The notes below the pieces were generated by a model. It was given only the letters and a program-made list of their open reading frames with translations. It was not told the DNA's origin and ran no database searches. Shown here piece after piece: positions 13,094-20,527 of a DNA stretch of 26,061 bases. The position numbers and the translations under genes are program-made. The stretch spans positions 1 through 26,061 of the IMG/VR virus record IMGVR_UViG_3300001847_000764; one strand, given 5' to 3'. Position 1 is the first letter of the stretch. Each line of letters begins with the position of its first letter. The stretch is from a virus.

Positions 13094-13188
13094 GATGGGT
13101 TTTTCCTGAGATGACTGATACCAAGCCGGACTAAAAGATGGTCGTGGTTGATTCAGTAGTGAGTTGGGTACAAAATTTTTCATACGTG

Positions 13189-13217
13189 ATTGTATGTGTT
13201 ATTTAGGTCGCTGTCAA
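13189..13217 (-). promoter_or_regulatory. Strong sigma70 promoter of the folE operon
   Basis: Minus strand: TTGACA (13217-13212), exactly 17 bases, TACAAT (13194-13189). The start would be near 13182, giving a leader of about 90 bases before the folE ATG at 13093. It lies directly behind galE. Confidence 0.75.
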
Positions 13218-13230
13218 GATCCAGGATCTT
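13216..13230. promoter_or_regulatory. Perfect 15-base palindrome at the folE promoter
   Basis: AAGATCC-A-GGATCTT overlaps the upstream end of the -35 box by two bases, a common position for a repressor operator. It could also weakly terminate galE transcription, but no T run follows. A 12/15 match lies before the nuclease gene at 5318-5332. Confidence 0.4.
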
Positions 13231-13235
13231 AAAAC

Positions 13236-14183
13236 TCATTTCTGATACCAGGCCCAGGCATGCCGGATCATGTCGTCTAGATTGTACCGGGGTCGCCAGC
13301 CCGACTCACGACCAAATCGATCTGCACTAGCAGTGAGTTCAGCAGGGTCGCCCGGTCTCTCATCACCCAAGATCACATCCGGTTGTTGTTGAGTGACTCG
13401 GTACACTGCCTCCACGATCTGCCTCACACTGTGCCCCTGACCGGTACCAAGATTATAGGCACCCGCGCCCACATTGGGGTTCAAGGCCAGCGCATGTGCA
13501 TGAGCGATGTCATCTACGTGCACATAATCCCGTACACAGGTACCATCAAACGTGGGGTATTGTTCGCCATAGATGGTGAAAGGCGCATGGTCCCGGACAC
13601 TTTCCAGCACACGAGCGATCACATGTGTTGCACCCTGCTCCTGACCATGTCGGGTCTGGGGATCGGCACCACAGGCATTGAAATATCTAAACGATACATA
13701 GTCCAAATGATAGGCGCGAGCATAGCTGGCCAGCATCCATTCTATCATGGCCTTGCTTTCGCCATAGGGCGATATGGGCGAGATAGGATCCACTTCATGG
13801 CAGGGAGTCATGACCGGTGTTCCATACACACTGGCTGAGCTGCTGAAAATCACCCGAGTACGCGGTGAATGTTCTAGCACCCAATCCAGCAATTCTTTGG
13901 AGACATAGTAATTGTTTTCGTAATAGTCACGCGGGTTGGTGATGCTGGGGCCTACCAGGCTGGTACCCGCGCAGTGTATCACAGCATCAGGTTGACAATC
14001 ACGTATGAGATTACGCGCATGGAACAGAGTGCAACTACCGATAAAGAAATCCGATGCTGCATCGATTATGATCTTGCTGGGTTCGCGCCGATCGATACCC
14101 ACTACATCATGCCCTAGATCGCGCAGATGCAGCAGTGTTTGACCCCCAATATAGCCCGAGGCTCCGGTAACTAGCACAGTCAT
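13236..14183 (-). CDS. galE: UDP-glucose 4-epimerase-like (GalE)
   Basis: A 315-residue extended SDR: NAD-binding GASGYIGG (7-14), FSSSASVYG (113-121) and the catalytic YGESK (Y140, K144). The substrate-side segments, FRYFNACGADP and the C-terminal ERPGDPAELTASADR, are GalE-like. It interconverts UDP-glucose and UDP-galactose or their N-acetyl forms, supplying a sugar donor. It ends the DpdA operon and starts by ATGA overlap with the glycosyltransferase gene, so the two probably act together. It is slightly shorter than E. coli GalE (338). Other NDP-sugar epimerases are possible. Confidence 0.88.
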   Translation of the reverse strand: MTVLVTGASGYIGGQTLLHLRDLGHDVVGIDRREPSKIIIDAASDFFIGSCTLFHARNLIRDCQPDAVIHCAGTSLVGPSITNPRDYYENNYYVSKELLDWVLEHSPRTRVIFSSSASVYGTPVMTPCHEVDPISPISPYGESKAMIEWMLASYARAYHLDYVSFRYFNACGADPQTRHGQEQGATHVIARVLESVRDHAPFTIYGEQYPTFDGTCVRDYVHVDDIAHAHALALNPNVGAGAYNLGTGQGHSVRQIVEAVYRVTQQQPDVILGDERPGDPAELTASADRFGRESGWRPRYNLDDMIRHAWAWYQK

Positions 14184-15418
14184 TGATGATCTCCTGTATT
14201 GAGAGGGTATTTGGCCCCTGCCACATGATCACGATATTGCCGATCATTGCGACCCCATTTTGTAGCACTGCAACTCATGCCACCTTCTGTAATGGTGCCC
14301 GCGGTTTCCATTACGTCCACGATGCGATCTATGGTGCCATTGGTCCAGTCTGAGATCTGACCCTGGTTGGGGTGAGCCCAAGTCAAGAGCGATTCCAGTT
14401 TGGCATAGGCATCTTCTAGACTCCAGGGCACATACATGCGGCTGGCATCGTTGGCAAAAGTTTCGGGGAAACTGCGATAGGCTGGATACAGCACATTGGC
14501 TCCCAGGCTGTCGGCTTCACTCACGGTGTTGCTGACCCAGTCCTGTAAGGCACAGTTGAACAGTACCCGAGTCTCATTAAGAAGTTGGTAGTATTGGTTC
14601 TTGTTGAGATTTTCATAGATGCGTAGTTTGCCCTGCTCGGCCATGTCTCGTGCGCGGCGCACATATTCGGAATTGTTGCTGCGCAAATCACCGCCCTGGT
14701 AGATGGCAAATTCTACCTGGCGTCTGTTACGTTGATTCCACAGCTCAATAAGATCCATGAAGAAGCCGGGCTGTTTTTCCTGATCCCAACGCGCAGCAAA
14801 GGCCACGCGATAGGGTCGCTGTTCAAACGGCGTGATTTTGTCAGCACCACCTATGCGTTCTTGTACTTCGCTCTTGCCAAAGGCCAAGCCCGAGATATTG
14901 TAGATGGGTGCGCGCCAGCCTGCGATACGCATGTGTGCTACCATTTCCTCATTGGTGGCCAAGACACCGGTGACAAATTCGTTGCACATCTGTTCGTACA
15001 GGCTCATCCAGCGGCTCATGCCCCACACATGCACAAAGTCATCGGGATCGATGGCCTGGGCTAGACAGCGTACAAACACACGTGGACGATATTGAGCGGC
15101 CACTTGATCCATGATATAGGGTAGACTTTCCATTCCGGGTTGGAACATGTCTTCGAAGTAGATCACGTCATCGGCAGTGACTTCACCCTGCTGCATCCAG
15201 CGTACCAGGTTCATGATTTGGCTCATGCCAAAGTAGCTGCGACCATGCGCATCCAAGACCTGACCCACCGATATGCGCTGGCTATCGTTGAGCGTTTGTC
15301 CCGGCACATAGACTACATTCAGACCGCGTCGCCCAAACACGCGCCGGTTCCATTCTGTGAGCTGCAAGGTGTAACGACTTTCGTAGGACTCCAGTCCCAT
15401 GTACCAGAGTTTTCTCAT
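14180..15418 (-). CDS. GT-B-type glycosyltransferase, 412 aa
   Basis: The protein looks like a two-domain GT-B transferase: the second half has YRVAFAARWDQEKQPG (around 220), a Rossmann-like start with the basic residues usual for donor phosphates, and later SEADSLGANVLYPAY, equivalent to the donor-binding E-x7-E/G region of GT4-like enzymes. I start it at ATG 15418 (TGATG overlap with the previous stop) instead of 15454. It is coupled to galE, so UDP-Glc, UDP-Gal or an N-acetyl form is a likely donor. In an operon headed by DpdA it could glycosylate modified DNA, as T4 glucosyltransferases do, or a surface structure. The acceptor is not known. Confidence 0.72.
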   Translation of the reverse strand: MRKLWYMGLESYESRYTLQLTEWNRRVFGRRGLNVVYVPGQTLNDSQRISVGQVLDAHGRSYFGMSQIMNLVRWMQQGEVTADDVIYFEDMFQPGMESLPYIMDQVAAQYRPRVFVRCLAQAIDPDDFVHVWGMSRWMSLYEQMCNEFVTGVLATNEEMVAHMRIAGWRAPIYNISGLAFGKSEVQERIGGADKITPFEQRPYRVAFAARWDQEKQPGFFMDLIELWNQRNRRQVEFAIYQGGDLRSNNSEYVRRARDMAEQGKLRIYENLNKNQYYQLLNETRVLFNCALQDWVSNTVSEADSLGANVLYPAYRSFPETFANDASRMYVPWSLEDAYAKLESLLTWAHPNQGQISDWTNGTIDRIVDVMETAGTITEGGMSCSATKWGRNDRQYRDHVAGAKYPLNTGDHQ

Positions 15419-15636
15419 CACACGCCCCGTGCCGAACGGATCAGTTGATCCCACATGTTCTTGGCAGGTTTGCCCTGCAAGAACTTGTTGTATTGTTGAT
15501 AGGCGTAACTTTTCCAGTTACCCAGATCGGCTTCGTCGTAACGATAACCGTGGTCTCGACAGAAGTCGAGATACTGTGCCAGATCATCCAGCACGGCTGT
15601 GACGCGGGGGTTGGGTCGATAGTTGAATTTGCCCAT
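15418..15636 (-). CDS. Small conserved phage protein, 72 aa
   Basis: A helical protein with a high share of tyrosine, aspartate and arginine. Helices are predicted around PRVTAVLDDLAQYLDFCRDHGY (given here as PRVTAVLDDLAQYLD, residues 9-23, plus what follows) and NWKSYAYQQYNKFLQGK (40-56). It resembles a small conserved protein of marine T4-like phages. AAGGA lies upstream of ATG 15636, and its stop overlaps the glycosyltransferase start by one base. Function unknown; it may be a partner of the glycosyltransferase. Confidence 0.75.
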   Translation of the reverse strand: MGKFNYRPNPRVTAVLDDLAQYLDFCRDHGYRYDEADLGNWKSYAYQQYNKFLQGKPAKNMWDQLIRSARGV

Positions 15637-15645
15637 GTTGATTCC

Positions 15646-16116
15646 TTAGTTGATTATAGTCCAGGGGTTAGATTGAAAGACCGGCTTTTCATACTTGATC
15701 AAGCATCCGTTTTCGCCGTCTTCGGACACCTCTATCCACACAGTGCGACCTGGATAGCGGCCTTGAATTTCAAGATATAGGTCATCTGCGATCATCTCGC
15801 AGCTTCGATTGTCCAGTTCTAGAACGGGATTGGTATTACTATACAGCGAAACGAGCCATCTCTTGAACTGGATGAACTCGATGTCCCGGTCATTGTGCCA
15901 CACATCGATCCACACGCGGAAATGAAACATATGGCGATGAGGATGAGCAAGAAACGATACGTCATATTGATCCCCCGTGGCCAAGTTGGGATCTGTGGCC
16001 GCTGCCGGGTATTTATGGATACCTTCCATTTGAAAGGTCACCCAGATTTTTCTTGTGGCAGTCTGCATGATTCTTACTGCCTGCTCTAGGAGAGCTTGTT
16101 GTCGTGGATCAATCAA
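15646..16116 (-). CDS. Divergent QueD/PTPS-like T-fold protein, 156 aa
   Basis: The protein parallels the QueD encoded in this same window. It has HPHRHMFHF (58-66) where QueD has its zinc HGH region, DRDIEFIQFKRWL (76-88) where QueD has MDFGGLKPLKEKL, SCEMIADDLYLEI (105-117) against GCEGLADFLYEYI, and IEVSEDGENG (128-137) against VEVRETDSN. FQMEGIHKYP (28-37) is an extra conserved-looking motif. The usual catalytic Cys before the HxH region is absent, though C106 is present. It may therefore bind a pterin or deazaguanine without being a QueD. It is encoded four genes after DpdA and overlaps the next upstream gene by 8 bases. I assign the fold from pattern only. Confidence 0.6.
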   Translation of the reverse strand: MIDPRQQALLEQAVRIMQTATRKIWVTFQMEGIHKYPAAATDPNLATGDQYDVSFLAHPHRHMFHFRVWIDVWHNDRDIEFIQFKRWLVSLYSNTNPVLELDNRSCEMIADDLYLEIQGRYPGRTVWIEVSEDGENGCLIKYEKPVFQSNPWTIIN

Positions 16117-16318
16117 ACTTGTATCCCCATTTTAATGAAAAGAAAGTGGCATCGTGGTCATTCAAAAATCTTATACCCGATCTACCATCGGTGCTGTATC
16201 CCATGGTCCAACGTTGCTGTTCCGGTAACACAGGGTTAGGCATATTCTGTTCCAACCACTCACCTATAGCTTGTAGATCTCGTGCTGGTATATGGAGGTC
16301 GTATTGGAGATCAATCAT
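16109..16318 (-). CDS. Small hypothetical protein, 69 aa
   Basis: A small alpha/beta protein: strand, helix (ARDLQAIGEWLEQNM, 12-26), then strands around WTMGYS and IRFLNDHDATFFSLKWG. The ATFFSLK ending resembles the 63-residue protein at 5926-6117. ATGA overlap with the upstream gene (16318-16315) and an 8-base overlap downstream show a real coupled gene in the DpdA operon. Function unknown. Confidence 0.7.
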   Translation of the reverse strand: MIDLQYDLHIPARDLQAIGEWLEQNMPNPVLPEQQRWTMGYSTDGRSGIRFLNDHDATFFSLKWGYKFD

Positions 16319-16533
16319 TGCGTGAGTCCAAATACCGTGAACAGATGTTGATGTTCATGATTGAGCGGATCACGCACACCCCAGGCCAAATAGCCAAACC
16401 TGGTGTCTTGATCGATGTCGTCACGCCCCTTGGTCTTAATATCACCTGAGATTGATTCTAGCTCAATCCCATCGGGCAATTGAGCAAACTCTTTGGGAGT
16501 GAACAACCAGAGATCTTGATCCCACTTAGTCAT
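16315..16533 (-). CDS. Small conserved phage protein, 72 aa
   Basis: The sequence reads as a compact acidic domain: WDQDLWLFTPKEFAQLPDG (residues 4-22) is followed by a charged turn and DTRFGYLAWGV (42-52). It resembles a small conserved T4-like phage protein of unknown function. It has four-base ATGA overlaps with both neighbours in the DpdA operon. There is no membrane segment and no known motif. Confidence 0.72.
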   Translation of the reverse strand: MTKWDQDLWLFTPKEFAQLPDGIELESISGDIKTKGRDDIDQDTRFGYLAWGVRDPLNHEHQHLFTVFGLTQ

Positions 16534-17054
16534 CGCAGCACCTCGTCACTGCTGTACTCACTCCAGTCGGTGAATGTTTCCGGACTCTGGAGATTGTGCA
16601 ATCTGTGGCACCATACACCGGGATTGGTTGCTGCAAAGTCTCGATCATCAATTTTGACCACGGCGTTGTAGTTCATGAGTCGCACGTAAGGCAGTTTCAC
16701 ACTGATCATAGGTATGAAAGTATTATACTCTACTAGGCTGGATCCTGCAACAGATTCGGCATGGCAGAGATCAAAATCTAGAGTGCACCAGAATCCACGA
16801 GCCAAGAAATGCAATATCAATTGGGTCCAGTCTCCCCAGTCCTGCGAGGACCTTGGGGAGAAACTGTGATTGGCACCAAAGTAGATATGAGTGACTTCGC
16901 CACCTATGCTCAGGAACGCATCATTGAGTATGTGTTCCACTTCCGGGATGGTCTGACAGCCAATCACAAACAGTGTCTTGCGCCCCAGAGCCGGAGTCTT
17001 TTCCACCTCGTGACCCAGGAAAAACTTTCGATCTTCGTGTCCTGCTCTCTTCAT
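16530..17054 (-). CDS. Uncharacterised protein coupled to DpdA, 174 aa
   Basis: Not assigned to any named family. Visible features: RKFFLGHEVEKTPALG (9-24), a Rossmann-like strand KTLFVIGCQ (26-34), HIYFGANHSF (56-65), GFWCTLDFD (around 90-98), a segment with ISVKLPYVRLMNYNA, and a striking KIDDRDFAATNPGVWCH block before the C-terminus. Conserved Asp, His and Cys residues could bind metal or form an active site. It begins inside the DpdA stop codon (ATGA), the tightest possible link, so it is the best candidate for a partner or tailoring enzyme of the DpdA pathway. I recall similar proteins in marine T4-like phages, but no function. Confidence 0.75.
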   Translation of the reverse strand: MKRAGHEDRKFFLGHEVEKTPALGRKTLFVIGCQTIPEVEHILNDAFLSIGGEVTHIYFGANHSFSPRSSQDWGDWTQLILHFLARGFWCTLDFDLCHAESVAGSSLVEYNTFIPMISVKLPYVRLMNYNAVVKIDDRDFAATNPGVWCHRLHNLQSPETFTDWSEYSSDEVLR

Positions 17055-18577
17055 TGATTTTGCTCCAATGCATCCAGTTTATCGGGATCTAGCCCATTTT
17101 CATCTAGATTGGTTTCGGGTTCTTCTACATCAAACAGTGCCGAAAATTGTGGTCGGGCACTCACAGCCCTTTTGCCAGTATAGCCTCTAGTACCAATCAC
17201 ATCCATCCAACGATTGCTGTAGTGATCAATCAGCCACAAACTGCGAGCGCGGTCTCGGGCTGCAAACACTTGGTCAATGAGATTGGCTATGTCGTAGTCG
17301 GGATCTAGTGCATGTACCAGCATGTCTGGTGCTGACTTACCCGAATCAAATACACGGTTGGCACGTTGTACTGATTCAATATGCATCCAGGCGCTGTGCC
17401 CCATGAGTAGAGCATAACTGAAACTGTCCCAAGATGTGCGACCTTCCTTGCCGATCTTGTTGAGATCACCAGGCTTGTAATAACACACATCGGATATCTT
17501 GAGACGACTGGTTATAGGAGAATCCTCCCACACCGGATGGATGCCATCTTGCTGCACAGCCGCACCAAACGATCGTGAATCTGTGGCATACTTTTTGTTA
17601 TCGGCAGTGGGACTCATGCGATAACTCCACTTGCCACGATCCTCGGTTACGATACTGTGATATAACTGACCATTGGCCACAGCCAAAAATGGACTAGCAC
17701 AGTCAAAACTGATAGTAAACCGTGGATTATGGTATCGTCGAATTGCACGTTGCATTATGGTCAATAGCACGGCCCATTCCAGTTTGCTTGTGCCCAGGAA
17801 ATGCATCCAATCCTGCACGCCAGGTTCTAGTAATCCGTCATGAATCAACGTAACCAAGCGTTTCAATACCAGATGCACATCGCACATGTTTTGACCACCC
17901 ATACCCCAACCATTGAAGTGACGTTCATATTGGTTGGGATCACAATAGTTCTTCATGAGTGCATACCAGTGATCAGCTTCGTTATGATTACTACCTTGCA
18001 ACACGTTGAGTATGCGCGTATCTCCCCAACGATTGGCAATCCAATACTCATTGTTGTATTGGGTGGCGTTTACTGCGTCTTGATAGCTGTGGATTCCACA
18101 TTTGGCCGCAGCTTCTCGATTGAGATAAGTCCAAGTAGGTATGTCCATGGTCATGCCATAGTCGGCTATACCCATCTGCCACTTGAGCACTCGTTCACGC
18201 TGTCGCTCCGCGTTCTTATCCCGTGTATTGGCCCACTCGCCTGGCCATACGCCCTTGGCGATCTGGAATCCACCCGAGTCTGCAAAAATTACAGAACTGG
18301 CGTCTCGATCACGTATCATATCCTCGCGTGGATCGGGCTTGGCAAGATCCAGATTGGCATGTCCAGCCGAATACAGGCTCCAACGATAAGGGAATAGAGC
18401 TTTTTGGGGATTGAGCCAATTCATCTGTTCCATATCGGGTATACCCGCGGGCATACGCGACTTTTCTACATAGTCAAAACTGCGTTGCTTGCCTATGTAG
18501 GTGGCATAAAATCCGCTAATGGCCGGCAGGAATATAGCATAATCCTGCTGTGCTGCTGTGAGGTTGTGTTGATTCAT
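17051..18577 (-). CDS. dpdA: DpdA-like 7-deazaguanine DNA transglycosylase
   Basis: The 508-residue protein has the tRNA-guanine transglycosylase (TGT) barrel signatures: FADSGGFQ (98-105) with the general-base Asp D100, VLQGS (192-196) like VQGG of TGT, GWGMGG (223-228) for GGLAVG, and SFDCASPF (290-297), whose D292 fits the nucleophile position in TGT (FDCVxPTR). The canonical CxCx2C zinc site is not evident. Phage DpdA proteins exchange guanine in DNA for preQ0 or a related 7-deazaguanine, giving resistance to restriction. FolE, QueD and QueE in this window supply the precursor. It overlaps both neighbours by ATGA. A tRNA-acting TGT is the alternative, less likely in this setting. Confidence 0.85.
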   Translation of the reverse strand: MNQHNLTAAQQDYAIFLPAISGFYATYIGKQRSFDYVEKSRMPAGIPDMEQMNWLNPQKALFPYRWSLYSAGHANLDLAKPDPREDMIRDRDASSVIFADSGGFQIAKGVWPGEWANTRDKNAERQRERVLKWQMGIADYGMTMDIPTWTYLNREAAAKCGIHSYQDAVNATQYNNEYWIANRWGDTRILNVLQGSNHNEADHWYALMKNYCDPNQYERHFNGWGMGGQNMCDVHLVLKRLVTLIHDGLLEPGVQDWMHFLGTSKLEWAVLLTIMQRAIRRYHNPRFTISFDCASPFLAVANGQLYHSIVTEDRGKWSYRMSPTADNKKYATDSRSFGAAVQQDGIHPVWEDSPITSRLKISDVCYYKPGDLNKIGKEGRTSWDSFSYALLMGHSAWMHIESVQRANRVFDSGKSAPDMLVHALDPDYDIANLIDQVFAARDRARSLWLIDHYSNRWMDVIGTRGYTGKRAVSARPQFSALFDVEEPETNLDENGLDPDKLDALEQNQ

Positions 18578-18786
18578 TTAATGACTGGGGTAGTTTGTTG
18601 ATTGCCCCCGGTGCTATTATGATTGGGATCGTAAACATTAACCCAATTTTGCCAACTCCAGCCCCAAGACTTCCACCAGATGGCCACCATGTTGTTTCCG
18701 GCTATGATGGCCGCAAGTAAAATCAAAAACCCAACTGAAATCAGAATTGAGCAACCCAAAAAATTTACTGCTGTTTCGAGGTCCAT
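18574..18786 (-). CDS. Small single-span membrane protein, 70 aa
   Basis: One hydrophobic helix (about residues 8-29, rich in I, L, V, A, G) is followed by an aromatic amphipathic stretch (WWKSWGWSWQNW) and a short polar tail. AAAGGAG lies upstream of ATG 18786. The stop overlaps the DpdA start by ATGA, so it is co-translated with DpdA. It could be an inner-membrane protein altering the host envelope, or a membrane anchor. No family recognised. Confidence 0.75.
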   Translation of the reverse strand: MDLETAVNFLGCSILISVGFLILLAAIIAGNNMVAIWWKSWGWSWQNWVNVYDPNHNSTGGNQQTTPVIK

Positions 18787-18804
18787 ACGATCTCCTTTGT
18801 GTGA

Positions 18805-19527
18805 TTATTTGCTTTGTGCCGGCAGGATATAGTTATAAACAGCCAGTCCTGAATCTACTGTGATTTGTACTGCACCCTCATCACTGATGCGGAAAGTTTT
18901 GTCACCCACAAGATCCAAAATTGAAATCACAGTCTTTACTGGATAACTCCATGCACGTTTGATAGTGCCCTTGACACCGGTGTGAAATACAAAGTTTCCA
19001 GCATGTGTGCTTTGATCACCAAAGTAGAACTTGAGATTGCCATTTTCAGTTTTCATCTGGAAATGCAATTCTTCGCTGTTGGCTTGGTTTTGCCATTTCA
19101 AACGCTGGACCGAGGCCACCATGGGTTCAAATTCCACGTTCCAGGTCACACCCTTGAATTGAGCCTCTTTGACTCGTGCATTAACCAAGTTGGCACTCAT
19201 AAATCGATAGCTGTTGCGGAAATCTCCAACAGCATTTTCAAACTCCAATGACTCTGGTGATCCATCTTCCTTCTGCTTGATCGTGATCTTGGCGTTTTCA
19301 CGATATTCCTCCAGCGCCAACAAAACTTTCAATTTGCCAAGATTGGGCATACCAAAAGTGCCTACAAATTCAGCAACTGGTCCATTGAATTTGGCATCAA
19401 TCACTACACTGAGGTCTTCAGCTAATGCTGTTACTGCGGTGGTATTCTCGTCCCCAACAATCTTGACCAGATCGATACAACCCAAGTCAAAGGTGTGTCC
19501 TACTAGATCTAACAAATGGTCTCGCAT
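18805..19527 (-). CDS. 45: Sliding clamp (gp45-like processivity factor)
   Basis: A 240-residue protein close to T4 gp45 in length (228), with the gp45-type pattern: FVGTFGMPNLGKLKVLL (around 54-70), a middle domain with SYRFMSANLVN, and a C-terminal domain ending VDSGLAVYNYILPAQ. It forms the ring that holds the DNA polymerase on DNA and, in T4, also activates late transcription from TATAAATA-type promoters like those in this window. AAGGAG lies upstream of ATG 19527. A TATAAT box with a weak -35 sits in the 58-base gap before it, so it may have its own middle-type promoter. Confidence 0.88.
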   Translation of the reverse strand: MRDHLLDLVGHTFDLGCIDLVKIVGDENTTAVTALAEDLSVVIDAKFNGPVAEFVGTFGMPNLGKLKVLLALEEYRENAKITIKQKEDGSPESLEFENAVGDFRNSYRFMSANLVNARVKEAQFKGVTWNVEFEPMVASVQRLKWQNQANSEELHFQMKTENGNLKFYFGDQSTHAGNFVFHTGVKGTIKRAWSYPVKTVISILDLVGDKTFRISDEGAVQITVDSGLAVYNYILPAQSK

Positions 19528-19547
19528 ATACTCTCCTTGATTGATTG

Positions 19548-19553
19548 ATTATA
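19548..19553 (-). promoter_or_regulatory. Possible -10 box upstream of the clamp gene
   Basis: A minus-strand TATAAT has no good -35 (CTAGCA at 18-base spacing). The mazG TATAAT box has CTAGTA at the same distance, so the two may share an activator site. The leader also carries a short ATTG tandem repeat. Confidence 0.3.
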
Positions 19554-19585
19554 CAGGTAATACTTAGATCGTGCTAGGGTTTTGG

Positions 19586-20527
19586 CTAAAATTTAGCAAC
19601 GACTTTGGCCATAGTGGCGCCGCCGCGAAGTGTGGTCAACTTGCCAGGCCGTTCCAATTCCATCCAGTTGATACCACGATGCGTTTTGTGCGTTACGATA
19701 TCAAACCCCTGTTCTAATGCAAATGCCTTGATGTCCCGGCCACGACTCCAGGCCTGCCAATTGATCTCGGCAAATCTAACACCTTGTAACGTATCACAGT
19801 TGTTGAAAGTGAAAATTACACGGCCGCCGGGCCGCAACAATGCCCATATCTCTCGCAACCATTGCTGCAATATAGGCCAAGGTCTATATTCAAAAAAGTT
19901 CCAGGCAAAACACAAGCCAAATTGCCCTTGTGGCAGTTGTGCCAGTATCTCTTGACCCGGTTCTTCCAGAACCGTATAACAACGTAAACGATTTTGGTAA
20001 AGACCGTTGAATTTACTTAGGGCAGGTTCCAGCAAAGATTGGTCAGTATCCACTAGATATAACGGATCCATGCTGGTCATGGAATCTATAAAAGATTCTT
20101 CTCCGGGATGTATTATCAAACCTGGCCAGCACCATTGCTGTATGTTTTTTATACGAAGACTGAGTTCTTGAGTCAGTTCTGGATCGGGCTGTAATTTCTG
20201 GACACGCATCAGATCCAGAGTCCGAAAACGTGGTTGAGATTCCAAGAACCATGCTAGGGATTGCGCTTCGCACTCTTGGTTGGCCATCTCTAACTGGCTA
20301 TCGATATAGGCCAGTAAGTTATTGATAGCATGATCAAAGTCACCGTGCGATTGGCGTATCTGCTTCACTAGATCACTCAATACTTCGTGCTGCGTTGATA
20401 ACTGTTGGGTTTTTGACAACACGCAGAAATCAAACTGATCCAACATTTTCGCATAACTGTTGTGTGATTGCGCAATATCAACTGCTGCGAGACTTTCGCG
20501 CAACATCAGAAGTTCCTGCACAGTCAT
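19586..20527 (-). CDS. SAM-dependent methyltransferase-like protein, 313 aa
   Basis: The C-terminal half looks like a class I methyltransferase: DPLYLVDTDQSLLEP (around 163-177) is an acidic-loop motif after a strand, GLCFAWNFFEYRPW fits motif IV, and LREIWALLRPGGRVIFTFNN is the typical LLRPGG motif with the following strand. The glycine-rich SAM loop is not obvious. The N-terminal 150 residues are helical, with a possible coiled coil (around 25-80). It starts by ATGA overlap at the polymerase stop and precedes the clamp gene. The target (protein, DNA base or small molecule) is unknown. It may be a degenerate methyltransferase. Confidence 0.65.
   Translation of the reverse strand: MTVQELLMLRESLAAVDIAQSHNSYAKMLDQFDFCVLSKTQQLSTQHEVLSDLVKQIRQSHGDFDHAINNLLAYIDSQLEMANQECEAQSLAWFLESQPRFRTLDLMRVQKLQPDPELTQELSLRIKNIQQWCWPGLIIHPGEESFIDSMTSMDPLYLVDTDQSLLEPALSKFNGLYQNRLRCYTVLEEPGQEILAQLPQGQFGLCFAWNFFEYRPWPILQQWLREIWALLRPGGRVIFTFNNCDTLQGVRFAEINWQAWSRGRDIKAFALEQGFDIVTHKTHRGINWMELERPGKLTTLRGGATMAKVVAKF

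Noticed and set aside
13094-13183. Longer N-terminus of FolE
   Set aside because: The ATG at 13183 lies only five bases from the -10 box, and the extra 30 residues do not resemble FolE; ATG 13093 has a ribosome binding site.
16013-16020. Late-type octamer CATAAATA inside the QueD-like gene
   Set aside because: It is within a coding sequence with no gene start nearby downstream; single octamers occur by chance.
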